A stretch of 64,000 bases of DNA from Caballeronia sp. SEWSISQ10-4 2 (GCF_030464885.1 NZ_JALPRJ010000007.1:1-64000), one strand, 5' to 3'. Shown: positions 17,029-26,290, counted from the stretch's first letter. Notes: generated by a model not told the origin, from the sequence alone. Numbers and translations: made by a program.

Positions 17029-17090
17029 AGCGGCGCTCCTTCAGTGAACCAGCAGATTTTCACTATAGCAGCGGGGCGGCGTGCGTGCAG

Positions 17091-18269
17091 TCACGCATTG
17101 GCACGCATGCCGCGATACGCCGCCGGCCGCACGCCCGTCCACTTCCTGAATGCACGATGAAACGCGCTTGGCTCCGCGAAGCCGAGCGCGTGCGCGATCT
17201 CCGCGATGGTCTGCGTCGTGTCCGCAAGCCGTGCGATGGCGAGATCGCGCCGCAGGGCATCGCGGATGGATTGATAGGTCGCACCTTCTTGTTTCAGGCG
17301 CCGTCGCAGCGTTGCTTCGGCCATGTTCAGGGCGGCGGCGATGTCTTCGCTGTCCGGCCAGTCGACCGGTGGCGACTGCCTTAATTTGCGGCGAATCCGC
17401 GCAGCGAGCGAATCCGGATTGCGATACTTCACGATGAAATTCGCCGGCGCCTCGCGCAGAAAAACCTTCACTGTGGCGGCCGTCTGCACGACCGGCAACG
17501 CGACGCAATCCGGTGCGAGATCGACATACGACACGGGTTGATCGAAGAACATCGCGTCGCAGAACATCAGCCGGTATTCGTCGGATGCCGCGGGTTCCGG
17601 GCAGCGCAGATGCGCGGCCAGCACCGGGATGCGCCGGCCGACGAGCCAGCACAACAGGCCGTAGATCATGATGAATGCGGTCGCGTAGGCGAACATCGGG
17701 CGGGGTGCGGTGGTGTCGGCATCGGCATCGGCGAGGCGAATTCTCACGCGCGTTGTGTCGGTGTCGATCTCGCATCGCAAGTCGTCCAGTACGAGCCGCA
17801 GGAAACCCGCGATGCGGGTCAGCGCCTGGCAGCCGTCGCGCGAACCCAGCGCGGCATAACAGAGCAGCGCGAAGCTGCCACGGCGCATCGGGTGGCTGTC
17901 CTGGCCGAAGAATTCATCGTCGAGCGCATCTGCGACGGCGCTCCACAAGCGGCCGTATTGCGCCGCCGATACGCGGGCGAGCGGCGCCGCGAGCGTGGCG
18001 GGCTTGATACCCGCAAGCGCCAGCATCGCGATACGTGCGACGCCGCGACGCTCGGCGCAACGCAGCGCTTCTTCGACGAGAACCCCCGCTATGGTCCCGC
18101 GTTCGTTGCCCTGGCCGCGTGGTGTCTTGGGCACGGTTGGCGTTGGCGCTAGCGTTACGGCCGGCCGTGGCCGCCGGTCTGTTTGCCGTTCCCGATCACG
18201 CGGGTTCTTCGATGTTGGGGTAGTCACTAGGTGGCGGAATCGCTCAGGAAGCTTGATCGTTTCAGGCAT
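17091..18269 (-). CDS. AraC-family transcriptional regulator
   Basis: 392 residues. About 60 Arg/Pro-rich residues of doubtful reality come first; a later start is possible. Residues 65-250 form the arabinose-PC ligand domain typical of OruR/OxyR-type AraC regulators (LRCPEPAASDEYRLMFCDAMFFDQP). The C-terminal double helix-turn-helix includes the signature AEIAHALGFAEPSAFHRAFRKWTGVRPAAYR. It is divergent from the acyl-CoA dehydrogenase (120 bases between starts), so it may control that gene. Effector unknown. Confidence 0.88.
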   Translation of the reverse strand: MPETIKLPERFRHLVTTPTSKNPRDRERQTDRRPRPAVTLAPTPTVPKTPRGQGNERGTIAGVLVEEALRCAERRGVARIAMLALAGIKPATLAAPLARVSAAQYGRLWSAVADALDDEFFGQDSHPMRRGSFALLCYAALGSRDGCQALTRIAGFLRLVLDDLRCEIDTDTTRVRIRLADADADTTAPRPMFAYATAFIMIYGLLCWLVGRRIPVLAAHLRCPEPAASDEYRLMFCDAMFFDQPVSYVDLAPDCVALPVVQTAATVKVFLREAPANFIVKYRNPDSLAARIRRKLRQSPPVDWPDSEDIAAALNMAEATLRRRLKQEGATYQSIRDALRRDLAIARLADTTQTIAEIAHALGFAEPSAFHRAFRKWTGVRPAAYRGMRANA

Positions 18270-18390
18270 CGGCAGATGGCTTCACAGCGCCTAGAATCGG
18301 GCGTGATGTTATTTGCCATCCGCTTCATCGCTTAAGCGCAGCAGTGTAAACCCAGCGCGTTTTCAAGTATTTCTCACGAGCCAGACCGCC

Positions 18391-19527
18391 ATGATCGACA
18401 GCTTCCTGACCGACGACCAACGCATGATCCGCGACGCCGCGCGCGACTTCGCCACCGAAGTGCTGGCGCCGCATGCGGGCCAATGGGACCGCGATGCACG
18501 CCTGCCCGACGAAGTCGTGCGGCAACTCGGCGAGCTCGGTTTGCTCGGCATGATCGTGCCCGCGGAATGGGGCGGCACGTTCAGCGACTACGTTGCGTAT
18601 GCGCTGGCTATCGAAGAAATTGCGGCCGGGTGTGCCTCGTGCTCGACGCTGATGGCCGTGCACAATTCCGTCGGCTGCGGACCGATTCTCGCCTTTGGCA
18701 CGGAAGCGCAGAAGGCCGAATATTTACCGAAACTGGCGACGGGGGAGATGATCGGCGCGTTCTGTCTGACGGAGCCGCAAGCGGGATCGGAGGCCAACAA
18801 CCTGAAGACGCGAGCCATTGAACGGGACGGCCAGTGGGTGCTTTCCGGGGCCAAGCAGTTCACGACGAACGGCGCGCGCGCGGGCATGGCCATCGTGTTC
18901 GCCGTCACGGATCCCGAGCTTGGGAAGAAGGGTTTGTCGGCGTTCATCGTGCCGACGAATACGCCGGGTTTTAACGTTGGGCGGCCCGAGCACAAGATGG
19001 GCATTCGCGCCTCCGATACCTGTCCGATCTCACTCGAAGACTGCACGATTCCGGCCGGCAATTTGCTGGGCGCGCGCGGCGAAGGGTTGAAGATCGCGCT
19101 GGCGAATCTGGAGGGCGGACGTATTGGTATCGCGGCGCAGGCGGTGGGCATCGCGCGGGCGGCGTTCGATGCAGCGCGCGCTTACTCGCATGAACGCGTG
19201 CAGTTCGGCAAACCGATCAAGGAGCATCAATCGGTAGCAAATCTTCTCGCCGATATGCAGACCAGCCTGAACGCGGCGCGTTTGCTTGTGTTGCACGCAG
19301 CGCGGATGCGCACGGAAGGTTTGCCTTGCCTGAGCGAAGCATCGCAGGCGAAGCTGTTTGCGTCGGAGATGGCGGAGCGGGTGTGCTCGCAGGCTATCCA
19401 GATTCATGGCGGTTATGGTTATCTGGAAGACTATCCGGTCGAGCGTCATTATCGCGACGCCCGCATCACGCAGATCTACGAAGGCACAAGCGAAGTGCAA
19501 CGGATGGTGATTGCGCGTCAGCTGTAG
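18391..19527 (+). CDS. Acyl-CoA dehydrogenase
   Basis: 378 residues from the ATG at 18391, matching the family start ([21 protein letters not shown]). Features: [15 protein letters not shown] and FTTNGARAG around the [21 protein letters not shown], and the [22 protein letters not shown] segment followed by IYEGTSEVQ, whose glutamate is the catalytic base of short/branched-chain enzymes. It catalyses the first step of acyl-CoA beta-oxidation and passes electrons to ETF. It is probably regulated by the divergent AraC protein. Confidence 0.93.
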   Translation: MIDSFLTDDQRMIRDAARDFATEVLAPHAGQWDRDARLPDEVVRQLGELGLLGMIVPAEWGGTFSDYVAYALAIEEIAAGCASCSTLMAVHNSVGCGPILAFGTEAQKAEYLPKLATGEMIGAFCLTEPQAGSEANNLKTRAIERDGQWVLSGAKQFTTNGARAGMAIVFAVTDPELGKKGLSAFIVPTNTPGFNVGRPEHKMGIRASDTCPISLEDCTIPAGNLLGARGEGLKIALANLEGGRIGIAAQAVGIARAAFDAARAYSHERVQFGKPIKEHQSVANLLADMQTSLNAARLLVLHAARMRTEGLPCLSEASQAKLFASEMAERVCSQAIQIHGGYGYLEDYPVERHYRDARITQIYEGTSEVQRMVIARQL

Positions 19528-19572
19528 GCCGCTCGAAGAGCGCGCGTGACGTTGTGTTGAATTGAAGCTGAT

Positions 19573-19610
19573 AAAGCGGCGAAGCCTTAAGAGGCTTCGC
19601 CGCTTTTTTA
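19573..19610 (+). terminator. Intrinsic terminator after acyl-CoA dehydrogenase
   Basis: A 15-bp perfect stem (AAAGCGGCGAAGCCT with AGGCTTCGCCGCTTT), a 4-base loop and a T tail. The following 180 bases to the DUF4148 gene contain nothing I can name. Confidence 0.92.
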
Positions 19611-19788
19611 TAGCTCCCGGATACGCTCACTTTCACCTCCCGTGAAGACTCACCGTGAGCGCGAGTCAGACTCCCGAATAGGCTCACCGCTTGCATCCCG
19701 CAGGTTCTCACCGGTCGTAGCGCTTTGATCCCGCAGCGAGCGTTGATGTCATATCGCTGCCGTGCTTGCCTTACAACGCTTCACACCA

Positions 19789-20070
19789 TCATTGGCCGCT
19801 GGCGTTGACCCCTGCCGACGTACCGCTGACCGACGAGCCATAGCTGCTTTGAGACACGCCATTTTCCGCGGCGACGCGGCGCTCGGCGGCTTGAATGTTC
19901 AGCGGGTAGTCGGTCTGGTCGCCAGTCGGGTTGTAGCCGGCACGTTCCAGTTGAGCGAGCTCCGCGCGCACTTGTGCGCGCGTGACAGGGCCATTGTCCT
20001 GAGCAAAAGAAAGGCTCGGTGCCGCCAGTGCGGCGGCGATGACGACTGCGGGAATAAGTGCTTTAAACAT
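19789..20070 (-). CDS. DUF4148 family secreted protein
   Basis: 93 residues. The signal peptide is MFKALIPAVVIAAALAAPSL..., cut near SFAQD. The DUF4148 core is VRAELAQLERAGYNPTGDQTDYP...NIQAAERR. The tail is Ser/Gly-rich. It is a small periplasmic or secreted protein of unknown role, common in Burkholderia. A paralogue lies at 34891-35196. Confidence 0.92.
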   Translation of the reverse strand: MFKALIPAVVIAAALAAPSLSFAQDNGPVTRAQVRAELAQLERAGYNPTGDQTDYPLNIQAAERRVAAENGVSQSSYGSSVSGTSAGVNASGQ

Positions 20071-20423
20071 GATGAAATCTCCATTTGATTTGTCGACTAT
20101 GAAGCTTGCGATGTTCGTGTTCCGGCGCGTCTGGAAGACTGGCCGGCATCGCTTGTTTCAGTATCTGATTTGATGTTATTCGGACTAAGCGCCAGTAAAA
20201 ATACCTATTTGGGTAAGAAACTGTTGCTAATCCAGCGGGTAAAGCGGTGCTTGGGTTTTTACCGCAGCCTCGACCAGGACAGCCATCCCAGCCAGTGGGT
20301 CGCGCTTAAAGGGAACCCCATTCCCCTTGAGCGCCTATACGCTTCATGCCATCGCGCGAATGTGAAGCCCTGTATCCGGCCGATGTTCCCCGAATCCACT
20401 ACTTACCCAAACAAAAAGCCACC

Positions 20424-20665
20424 ATGTCCAAGCTTTTTTTCGCTGTTCAAACTCGGCCGATATGAACTCTCGCACCGTGTGGTGCATGCGCCGATGACGC
20501 GCCTGCGTTCAGACCCTGACGATAGTCCGAGCGAGATGATGGTCGAGTACTACCGTCAGCGTGAATCTGAAGGATCACTAATGATTTCAGAGTCGTCGCA
20601 TGTGATGAAGAGCGGGCGGGGTTACGCGGGCGGTCCCGGGATCTACGAGGATCATCACATAGGTG
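20424..20665 (+). pseudogene. Old-yellow-enzyme (NADH:flavin oxidoreductase) remnant
   Basis: ATGTCCAAGC at 20424 begins an OYE start (MSKLF...), but a run of seven T shifts the frame by one base. The right reading resumes as SLFKLGRYELSHRVVHAPMTRLRS and continues through SEMMVEYYRQRESEGSLMISES and GRGYAGGPGIYEDHH. It then stops resembling the family at about 20665. Only the first 80 or so of the usual 360 residues remain. It lies directly before the iclR promoter, so that cluster probably lost or replaced an OYE gene. Confidence 0.8.
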
Positions 20666-20690
20666 TATACCCGCGATCTCTTGCGCTCGC

Positions 20691-20710
20691 ATTATCGATA
20701 TACCGATAAT
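20691..20710. promoter_or_regulatory. Palindromic operator in the iclR promoter
   Basis: ATTATCG, a 6-base spacer, then CGATAAT: a perfect 7-bp inverted repeat 7 bases before the iclR ATG at 20717. The position fits autorepression by blocking the promoter or ribosome. Confidence 0.65.
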
Positions 20711-20716
20711 ATTGTC

Positions 20717-21460
20717 ATGGATGTGAAAACTGCAGTGCGCGTCTTCGACGTGATCAACCTCTTTGCCGAAGTCCGGCAACCGATGATCTACAGCGAGATT
20801 GCGCGTCGAACCGAAATCCCTTTGTCGAGTTGTCATGCGCTTTTGCAGACGATGGTGGCAAAGGGTTATCTCTACGCGCCGGGCGTAAAGGCGGGTTATT
20901 ACCCGACGCAGCGCTTGTTACATGTCGCTCGTGACATCTGCAGCGAGGACCCGCTGACGCTGCTGTTCCAGCCGCTGCTGAGCGCATTGCGCGACGCGAC
21001 CGGTGAAACGGCCGCGCTCGCGACGCTCGCCGGCACGCGGGTCGTTTATCTGGATGTCATGGAATCGCGCCAGAAGATTCGCTATAGCGACGAACCCGGC
21101 GGTTTCATGTATGTCCACGCCAGCGCGGCGGGCAAGGCGCTGCTGGGTGCGCTCCCGGTCGACGCACGCCGGCGCCTGCTCGACAGTTGCGAGCCGCTGA
21201 CGGCATCGACGGATGGTTCGGTAATCGATCGCGCGTCGCTCGAAGTGGAAGTGGAGCAGGGCGTGACGCTCGGCTGGCATCGCTCTACTGGAGAAAACGT
21301 CGAGGATGTTGCGGGGCTAGCCAAGGGATTCTCGATCCACGGCGAGGCGTTTGCGCTCGTTATCGGCGGTCCGAAAGCGCGCTTGCTGAAGAACCAGGAG
21401 CGCGCGGTCGAAGCGCTGCTCGATATTTTCGAACGGATTCCACAGACGTTGATCGGCTAG
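20717..21460 (+). CDS. IclR-family transcriptional regulator
   Basis: 247 residues from the ATG at 20717. The N-terminal winged helix-turn-helix (residues 5-65, IYSEIARRTEIPLSSCHALLQTMVAKGYL) is followed by the IclR effector domain (PLLSALRDATGETAALATLAGTRVVYL, HASAAGKALLGALP, VEQGVTLGWHRSTGENVEDVAG). It is the likely controller of the catabolic genes that begin 72 bases downstream on the same strand, and of itself through the palindrome at its start. Effector unknown. Confidence 0.93.
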   Translation: MDVKTAVRVFDVINLFAEVRQPMIYSEIARRTEIPLSSCHALLQTMVAKGYLYAPGVKAGYYPTQRLLHVARDICSEDPLTLLFQPLLSALRDATGETAALATLAGTRVVYLDVMESRQKIRYSDEPGGFMYVHASAAGKALLGALPVDARRRLLDSCEPLTASTDGSVIDRASLEVEVEQGVTLGWHRSTGENVEDVAGLAKGFSIHGEAFALVIGGPKARLLKNQERAVEALLDIFERIPQTLIG

Positions 21461-21532
21461 CGGCGCGGCCGCGGTGATCATGTACGTCATGGTCGACCTG
21501 ACGAGCTCAAGACGTCGTGCAGGGAGAAGAAG

Positions 21533-22591
21533 ATGCAGGATCAGAGGCGCTGGAAGAACAGGCCTGACGGTTCGAACTGGGGCGATTTCGGTCTCGACGA
21601 TCAACTCGGACGACCCAATCTGATCACTCCGGAACAGGTGCTGAAGGGCGCGCGCGAGATTCGCGCGGGCTTGAGTTTTTGCCTGTCCCTGCCGCTGGAT
21701 TATCCCGGCGACAGCAAGCTGAACGTGCGCCGTCATCCGCCGGTTTTGCGGCCCACGACGAAGGACGGATTGCCCTACGTGAACTTCCCGTTCGCGCGCA
21801 TGGAAGAGCAGGCGACCGACGTGGTCAGCGACGACCAGGTCCTGATGAGTCTGCAATATTCCACCCAATGGGACTCGCTCGCGCATGTGGGCGCGCTCTT
21901 CGACGCCGACGGCGACGGCGTGGCGGAAAGCGTCTACTACAACGGCTACAAGGCGAATACGGACGTAGTCGGGCCGATGGAATACCGTCGTGACGACGCG
22001 TTTGCGCCGCACGCCTGCGGTAACGAACATAGCCACGCGGACGCGCTCGGCATTGAAAATCTTGCGGTAAAGGGCATGCAGGGGCGCGGCGTGCTTGTCG
22101 ATCTTGTGGCGCACTACGGGCGTGAGCATCGCACTGTGGGCTACGACGACCTGATGTTCGCCATCGACGCCGACCATGTGCAGATAGATCGCGGCGACAT
22201 GCTGCTGCTGCGGACCGGCTTCGCCGAACTGGTGCTGGAAATGAACCGTCATCCCGACGAAGCCGTGCTCAACAGCCAGTGTTGCGCGCTCGATGGCCGC
22301 GATCAGCGGCTGTTGCAATGGCTGACCGATTCGGGCATTGCGGCGCTGGTCGCCGATAACTACGCGGTCGAGCGTTATCCCGCGCGTCCGGCGGAAGGTC
22401 GCTATCCGTTGATGCCGCTGCATCACCACTGTTTGTTCAAGCTCGGTTTACCGCTCGGCGAGCTTTGGTATTTGCGCGATCTCGCGGCGTGGCTGCGCGC
22501 TAACGGACGGTCGCACTTCATGTTGACAGCGCCGCCGCTGCGTTTGCCGGGCGCGATGGGTTCGCCCGTGACACCGATCGCAACCGTCTGA
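21533..22591 (+). CDS. Cyclase-family metal-dependent hydrolase
   Basis: 352 residues, the long subgroup of the cyclase/kynurenine-formamidase family. The metal motif appears as YSTQWDSLAHVGAL (D114, H118) in place of the classic HxGTHxDxxxH. Further metal or acid-base residues may lie in VLVDLVAHYG and LMPLHHHCLF. Relatives hydrolyse cyclic amides or lactams (isatin, N-formylkynurenine) or cyclise polyketides. Here it probably opens a ring or cleaves an amide as the first catabolic step. AGGGAGAAGAAG precedes the ATG. First structural gene of the cluster. Confidence 0.88.
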   Translation: MQDQRRWKNRPDGSNWGDFGLDDQLGRPNLITPEQVLKGAREIRAGLSFCLSLPLDYPGDSKLNVRRHPPVLRPTTKDGLPYVNFPFARMEEQATDVVSDDQVLMSLQYSTQWDSLAHVGALFDADGDGVAESVYYNGYKANTDVVGPMEYRRDDAFAPHACGNEHSHADALGIENLAVKGMQGRGVLVDLVAHYGREHRTVGYDDLMFAIDADHVQIDRGDMLLLRTGFAELVLEMNRHPDEAVLNSQCCALDGRDQRLLQWLTDSGIAALVADNYAVERYPARPAEGRYPLMPLHHHCLFKLGLPLGELWYLRDLAAWLRANGRSHFMLTAPPLRLPGAMGSPVTPIATV

Positions 22592-22608
22592 TTTCTAAAG
22601 TACACGAC

Positions 22609-23310
22609 ATGATACGAGAACGAGTTTTGATTACAGGTGGTGCGGCCGGAATCGGTGCAGCCTGCGCCGATCGCTGTGAAGCAGACGGCTTCGAAGCCGT
22701 GGTGATCGACCGTGTGGGCAGCGGTTTTATCGCCGACCTTTCGGATGCCGAAGAAACGACTAAAGCGCTCGATCAGGCGCTCACCGGCGGTCCGATCACC
22801 CGGCTGATCAATAACGTCGGTGTGGTGGTGCCGGCCGGCGCAGCCGAGCAAAGCATTGAAGAACTCGAACTCGCGTGGTCGCTGAATGTGCGCTGTGCGA
22901 TGCAGTGTATGCAAGCGCTACTGCCGGGCATGCAGGTGGCGGGTTTCGGCCGGATCGTCAACATGTCTTCTCGAGCGGCGCTGGGTAAGGAATTACGCAC
23001 CGCGTACTCGGCGACCAAGGCAGCGTTGATCGGCATGACGCGTGTATGGGCGCTCGAACTCGGCCGTCATGGCATCACGGCGAATGCGATTGGACCGGGC
23101 CCAATTCGCACTGAACTCTTCAATCGTGCGAACCCGCCGGATAGTCCGCGTACGCGAGCGATTGTGGAGAGCGTCCCGGTGAAACGCGTGGGTACGCCGG
23201 AAGATATTGCGCATGCTGTGTCCTATTTTCTCGATTCCCGCAGTGGTTTCGTCACCGGCCAGGTGCTCTATGTGTGTGGCGGCATGACGGTCGGCGTAGC
23301 AGGAGTCTGA
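22609..23310 (+). CDS. Short-chain dehydrogenase/reductase
   Basis: 233 residues, classical SDR: cofactor motif TGGAAGIG (residues 9-16), the NNVG stretch (NAG equivalent), the Ser-Tyr-Lys catalytic set in MSSRAALG... and AYSATKAAL, and GPGPIRTELF after the active site. It oxidises a secondary alcohol or reduces a ketone with NAD(P). It is 17 bases after the cyclase gene and two bases before the next gene, so it is cotranscribed. Confidence 0.92.
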   Translation: MIRERVLITGGAAGIGAACADRCEADGFEAVVIDRVGSGFIADLSDAEETTKALDQALTGGPITRLINNVGVVVPAGAAEQSIEELELAWSLNVRCAMQCMQALLPGMQVAGFGRIVNMSSRAALGKELRTAYSATKAALIGMTRVWALELGRHGITANAIGPGPIRTELFNRANPPDSPRTRAIVESVPVKRVGTPEDIAHAVSYFLDSRSGFVTGQVLYVCGGMTVGVAGV

Positions 23311-23311
23311 G

Positions 23312-24271
23312 ATGAGCACGCCTGAAATCCGGCGCGTGGCCATCGTGGGGGCAGGGAGCATTGGCGTTGCGTTCGCCGTGGTGTTTGCACGCGCTGGCTG
23401 GCCCGTGCGCCTGTTCGATCCTGATGCGGCACGCCGTGATGCCGCGCCGGGAGAGATCACCCAGCGTCTGAACGAACTGGCGCGCTTCGGCTTACTCGAT
23501 GAAACCGCGGAAGCCGTGGCGGCACGCGTCCAGATGACAACGTCGGTGGAAACAGCGGTTGCAGGCGCCGATCTCGTGCAGGAATGCGCGCCCGAGCGCG
23601 TCGACGTCAAGCGCGCGTTGTTCGCGCAGTTCGATGCGGCGGCTCCCGCGACGGCGGTCTTTGCGAGCGCTTCATCTGCGATGACGGCATCGACCTTCGT
23701 TGGCGATCTGCCGGGGCGAAATCGTTGTCTGATCGCGCATCCGGGGAATCCACCGTATTTGATTCCCGTCATCGAGATTGTGCCCGCGCCTTTTACTGCG
23801 CCGGACGTCACCGAACGCACGCTGCAACTTTTCCGCGATGCCGGCCTGCAACCCGTGCTCGTATCGAAAGAGGTGGAGGGTTTCGTTTTCAACCGGTTGC
23901 AGGGTGCGGTGCTGCGCGAAGCGTATTGCCTCGTGCGCGACGGCGTGGCGACGGTCGAGGACATTGACACCGTCATGCGCGACGGTCTCGGCTTGCGGTG
24001 GTCCGTAATCGGTCCGTTCGAAACAGTGGATTTGAATACCCGCGGCGGCATAACTTCGCATGCGCAGAAGATGGGGCCCGCATACGAACGGATGGGCGCC
24101 GAACGCGGCCAACACGATCCATGGACACCGGAGCTCGTCGGGAAAGTGGCTCAGGCACGACGTGCAGTAGTGCCGCTCGAACAATGGGAGGAACGTGTGG
24201 CATGGCGAGATCGCGCTTTGATGGCGCTGGCCCGCCACCGGAAGGCAGCGGCTTCAGGCAGCGATTCCTGA
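23312..24271 (+). CDS. 3-hydroxyacyl-CoA dehydrogenase family protein
   Basis: 319 residues. The N-terminal NAD-binding fold has GAGSIG (residues 13-18) and VRLFDPD ending strand 2. The central AHPGNPPYLIPVIEIVPAP and VEGFVFNRLQGAVLREAYCLV match the lambda-crystallin/L-gulonate or carnitine dehydrogenase side of the family more than fatty-acid enzymes. It probably oxidises a hydroxyacid rather than a CoA ester. It starts 1 base after the SDR stop. Confidence 0.9.
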   Translation: MSTPEIRRVAIVGAGSIGVAFAVVFARAGWPVRLFDPDAARRDAAPGEITQRLNELARFGLLDETAEAVAARVQMTTSVETAVAGADLVQECAPERVDVKRALFAQFDAAAPATAVFASASSAMTASTFVGDLPGRNRCLIAHPGNPPYLIPVIEIVPAPFTAPDVTERTLQLFRDAGLQPVLVSKEVEGFVFNRLQGAVLREAYCLVRDGVATVEDIDTVMRDGLGLRWSVIGPFETVDLNTRGGITSHAQKMGPAYERMGAERGQHDPWTPELVGKVAQARRAVVPLEQWEERVAWRDRALMALARHRKAAASGSDS

Positions 24272-24326
24272 CGATTGATCGGACAAAGAAGTTTGCTTAA
24301 CTAAATAAAACCCAAGAGACATTGGC

Positions 24327-25658
24327 ATGCAGAAAATAACGGGATTCTTCACCGAACTGATGCGCAAATATTTGCCCGATCCGTTCGTATTCGCCATCGG
24401 GCTGACGCTTCTCACCATGGTCCTCGCCGTACTTGTGCAGGGTCAGGGCATCGTGGCACTTACAACAAGCTGGGGCAAGGGCTTCTGGACGCTGCTCGCG
24501 TTCACCACGCAAATGGCCGTGATCCTCGCGATGGGTTATGTGCTCGCCACCGCGCCGCTGACGGAGCGGTTCCTCGATCGCATCGTCATGCGGGTGCACG
24601 ATCCGCGCACGGCGATCATTGTCGCAACGCTGGTGGGCGGCATTGGCAGTTATCTCAACTGGGGCTTTGGGCTGGTGATCGGCGGCATTGTCGCGCGCAA
24701 ACTGGCGCTGAGCGTGAAGGGCGTGCATTACCCGCTGATCATCGCGTCGGCGTATAGCGGCTTTACGCTCTATGGGCTCGGTCTGTCGGCGAGTATCCCC
24801 GTGCTCATCTCCACCAAAGGCCACCCGATGGAAGCGCAGATGGGCGTGATTCCGCTCTCTGAAACAATCTTCTCACCGACGATGCTTATTACCAGCCTGG
24901 TCGTGCTGATCACGTTGCCGCTGCTAAACGCATGGCTGCATCCGAAGCCGGGCCAGCCGGTAACCGAGATCGACCGTACGCTTGAAGATGACTCGCGAGC
25001 TAAACCGGCGCTTCCCGCCGCCGCCGCCGATGACCGCACACTAGCCAGCCGTCTCAACAACAGTCGCGTGCTGAGCGGTTTGATCGGATTGATCGGCGTG
25101 GTCTACGTGGTGCTGTATTTCCACGGCGGTGGCTCGATGGATCTGAACCTGATCAACTTCATCATCCTGTTTCTCGGCATCATTTTGCTGGGCACACCGA
25201 TCCGTTATGTGGAGAAGCTCAACGAAGGCATCCGTACGATCAGCGGCATCATCCTGCAGTATCCGTTTTATGCGGGCATCATGGCGATCATGGCGTCGTC
25301 TGGACTGGTCAATACGTTCTCCAAGTTTTTTGTCGGGATCGCGACGCCGCATACGTTGCCGTTCTGGGGCCTGATTAGTTCGTTTTTCATCAACTTCTTT
25401 GCGCCGTCCGGCGGCGGCCACTGGGTCATTCAGGGACCGTTCATGATCGAGGCGGCAAAGGCGATTGGCGCCTCCGTGGGTCATACAGCGACCGCAGTCA
25501 TGCTCGGCAATGCCTGGAACGACCTGATCCAGCCATTCTGGATCCTGCCGGCGCTCGCGCTGTCGAAGCTCAAACTGAAGGACATCATGGGCTATACCGT
25601 CATCATGATGTTCTGGATCGGTATTGTTTATACGGTCGCGATCCTTGCATGGGGCTAA
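24327..25658 (+). CDS. Short-chain fatty acid transporter, AtoE family
   Basis: 443 residues, about ten membrane helices. The sequence follows the AtoE/TIGR00366 family: FTELMRKYLPDPFVFAIGLT, AMGYVLATAPL, GSYLNWGFGLVIGGI, FFINFFAPSGGGHWVIQGPFM and MLGNAWNDLIQPFWILPALAL. It probably imports a short carboxylate that is the substrate or product of the neighbouring enzymes. It follows the dehydrogenase by 55 bases. Confidence 0.93.
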   Translation: MQKITGFFTELMRKYLPDPFVFAIGLTLLTMVLAVLVQGQGIVALTTSWGKGFWTLLAFTTQMAVILAMGYVLATAPLTERFLDRIVMRVHDPRTAIIVATLVGGIGSYLNWGFGLVIGGIVARKLALSVKGVHYPLIIASAYSGFTLYGLGLSASIPVLISTKGHPMEAQMGVIPLSETIFSPTMLITSLVVLITLPLLNAWLHPKPGQPVTEIDRTLEDDSRAKPALPAAAADDRTLASRLNNSRVLSGLIGLIGVVYVVLYFHGGGSMDLNLINFIILFLGIILLGTPIRYVEKLNEGIRTISGIILQYPFYAGIMAIMASSGLVNTFSKFFVGIATPHTLPFWGLISSFFINFFAPSGGGHWVIQGPFMIEAAKAIGASVGHTATAVMLGNAWNDLIQPFWILPALALSKLKLKDIMGYTVIMMFWIGIVYTVAILAWG

Positions 25659-25688
25659 ACGGCCCACTTATCTTCCGGAGGTTCGATC

Positions 25689-25973
25689 ATGTTGTTCCTG
25701 GTTCATATGGTGGTGCAGATCCCGCTCGACGCCGACACCGAGCTCACCAATCGCCTGAAGGCGGACGAAAAAGCGTTCTCGCAAAAACTGCAGCGTGAGG
25801 GGAAGTGGCGTCACTTGTGGCGCGTGGCCGGGCAGTACGCGAACTACAGTGTCCTGGACGTCGAATCCAACGACGAACTGCACACGTTGCTCAGCTCGCT
25901 GCCGCTCTTTCCCTACATGGCGATCGAGGTCACGCCACTTGCCCAGCATCCGTCGGCGATCGCGCAGAACTGA
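25689..25973 (+). CDS. Muconolactone delta-isomerase family protein
   Basis: 94 residues, almost the exact size of CatC. Shared features: MLFLVHMVVQIPLD, RLKADEKAFSQKLQREGKWRHLWRVAG, YANYSVLDVES and LPLFPYMAIEVTPLAQHPS. CatC isomerises muconolactone in the beta-ketoadipate pathway. No other catechol genes are here, so the reaction in this cluster is probably a related lactone or enol isomerisation. AtoE is 30 bases upstream. Confidence 0.88.
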   Translation: MLFLVHMVVQIPLDADTELTNRLKADEKAFSQKLQREGKWRHLWRVAGQYANYSVLDVESNDELHTLLSSLPLFPYMAIEVTPLAQHPSAIAQN

Positions 25974-25993
25974 TTCCGGTAACCGGAGGTGCG

Positions 25994-26290
25994 ATGCCGT
26001 TTATTATCGAAACGTGGGACAAGCCTGGTCACGCGTCGATGCGCACCCGGGAGCGTGACATGCATCTGGCGTATCTCGACACCAACAAGTCGCTGTTGCT
26101 TGCGTGCGGCGCGAAGCTCGAGGACGACGGCAGTAACGCGGGCGGTGGGCTGTATGTTGTAGATCTCGACACGCGCGAGGAAGCCGAGCGTTTCATTGCT
26201 AACGACCCATTCGCGTGCGCCGGCTTGTTCGAGCGCGTGACGATTACCCGCTGGCGTAAGGCTTATGTAGACAGTAAGGGTTATGTGTAG
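25994..26290 (+). CDS. YciI-like protein
   Basis: 98 residues from the ATG at 25994, preceded by GGAGGT. Dimeric alpha-beta barrel of the YciI/YCII type: FIIETWDKPGHASMRTR...HLAYLD, GGGLYVVDLDTREEAERFIANDPF, FERVTITRW. A His-Asp pair is usual in the family active site (H37/D41 region here). The role is generally unknown; relatives dehydrochlorinate or help open lactones. Last gene of the cluster, 20 bases after the isomerase-like gene. Confidence 0.88.
   Translation: MPFIIETWDKPGHASMRTRERDMHLAYLDTNKSLLLACGAKLEDDGSNAGGGLYVVDLDTREEAERFIANDPFACAGLFERVTITRWRKAYVDSKGYV

Noticed and set aside
17538-18152. 204-codon forward frame inside the AraC gene
   Set aside because: Antisense to the AraC regulator, whose helix-turn-helix signature is clear.
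19620-19788. Recurring CTCACCG/TCCCG words that looked like degenerate direct repeats
   Set aside because: Units differ in length and sequence and have no regular spacing.
20424-20709. An intact OYE gene or a regulator leader peptide
   Set aside because: Only the N-terminal quarter of the enzyme is there and it needs a frameshift correction.
21317-22429. 370-codon reverse frame across iclR and the cyclase gene
   Set aside because: It spans two real forward genes and shows only His/Arg/Val-rich shadow sequence.
22993-24051. 352-codon reverse frame in the SDR and dehydrogenase genes
   Set aside because: Ser/Thr/Arg-rich shadow of two genes with intact cofactor motifs.
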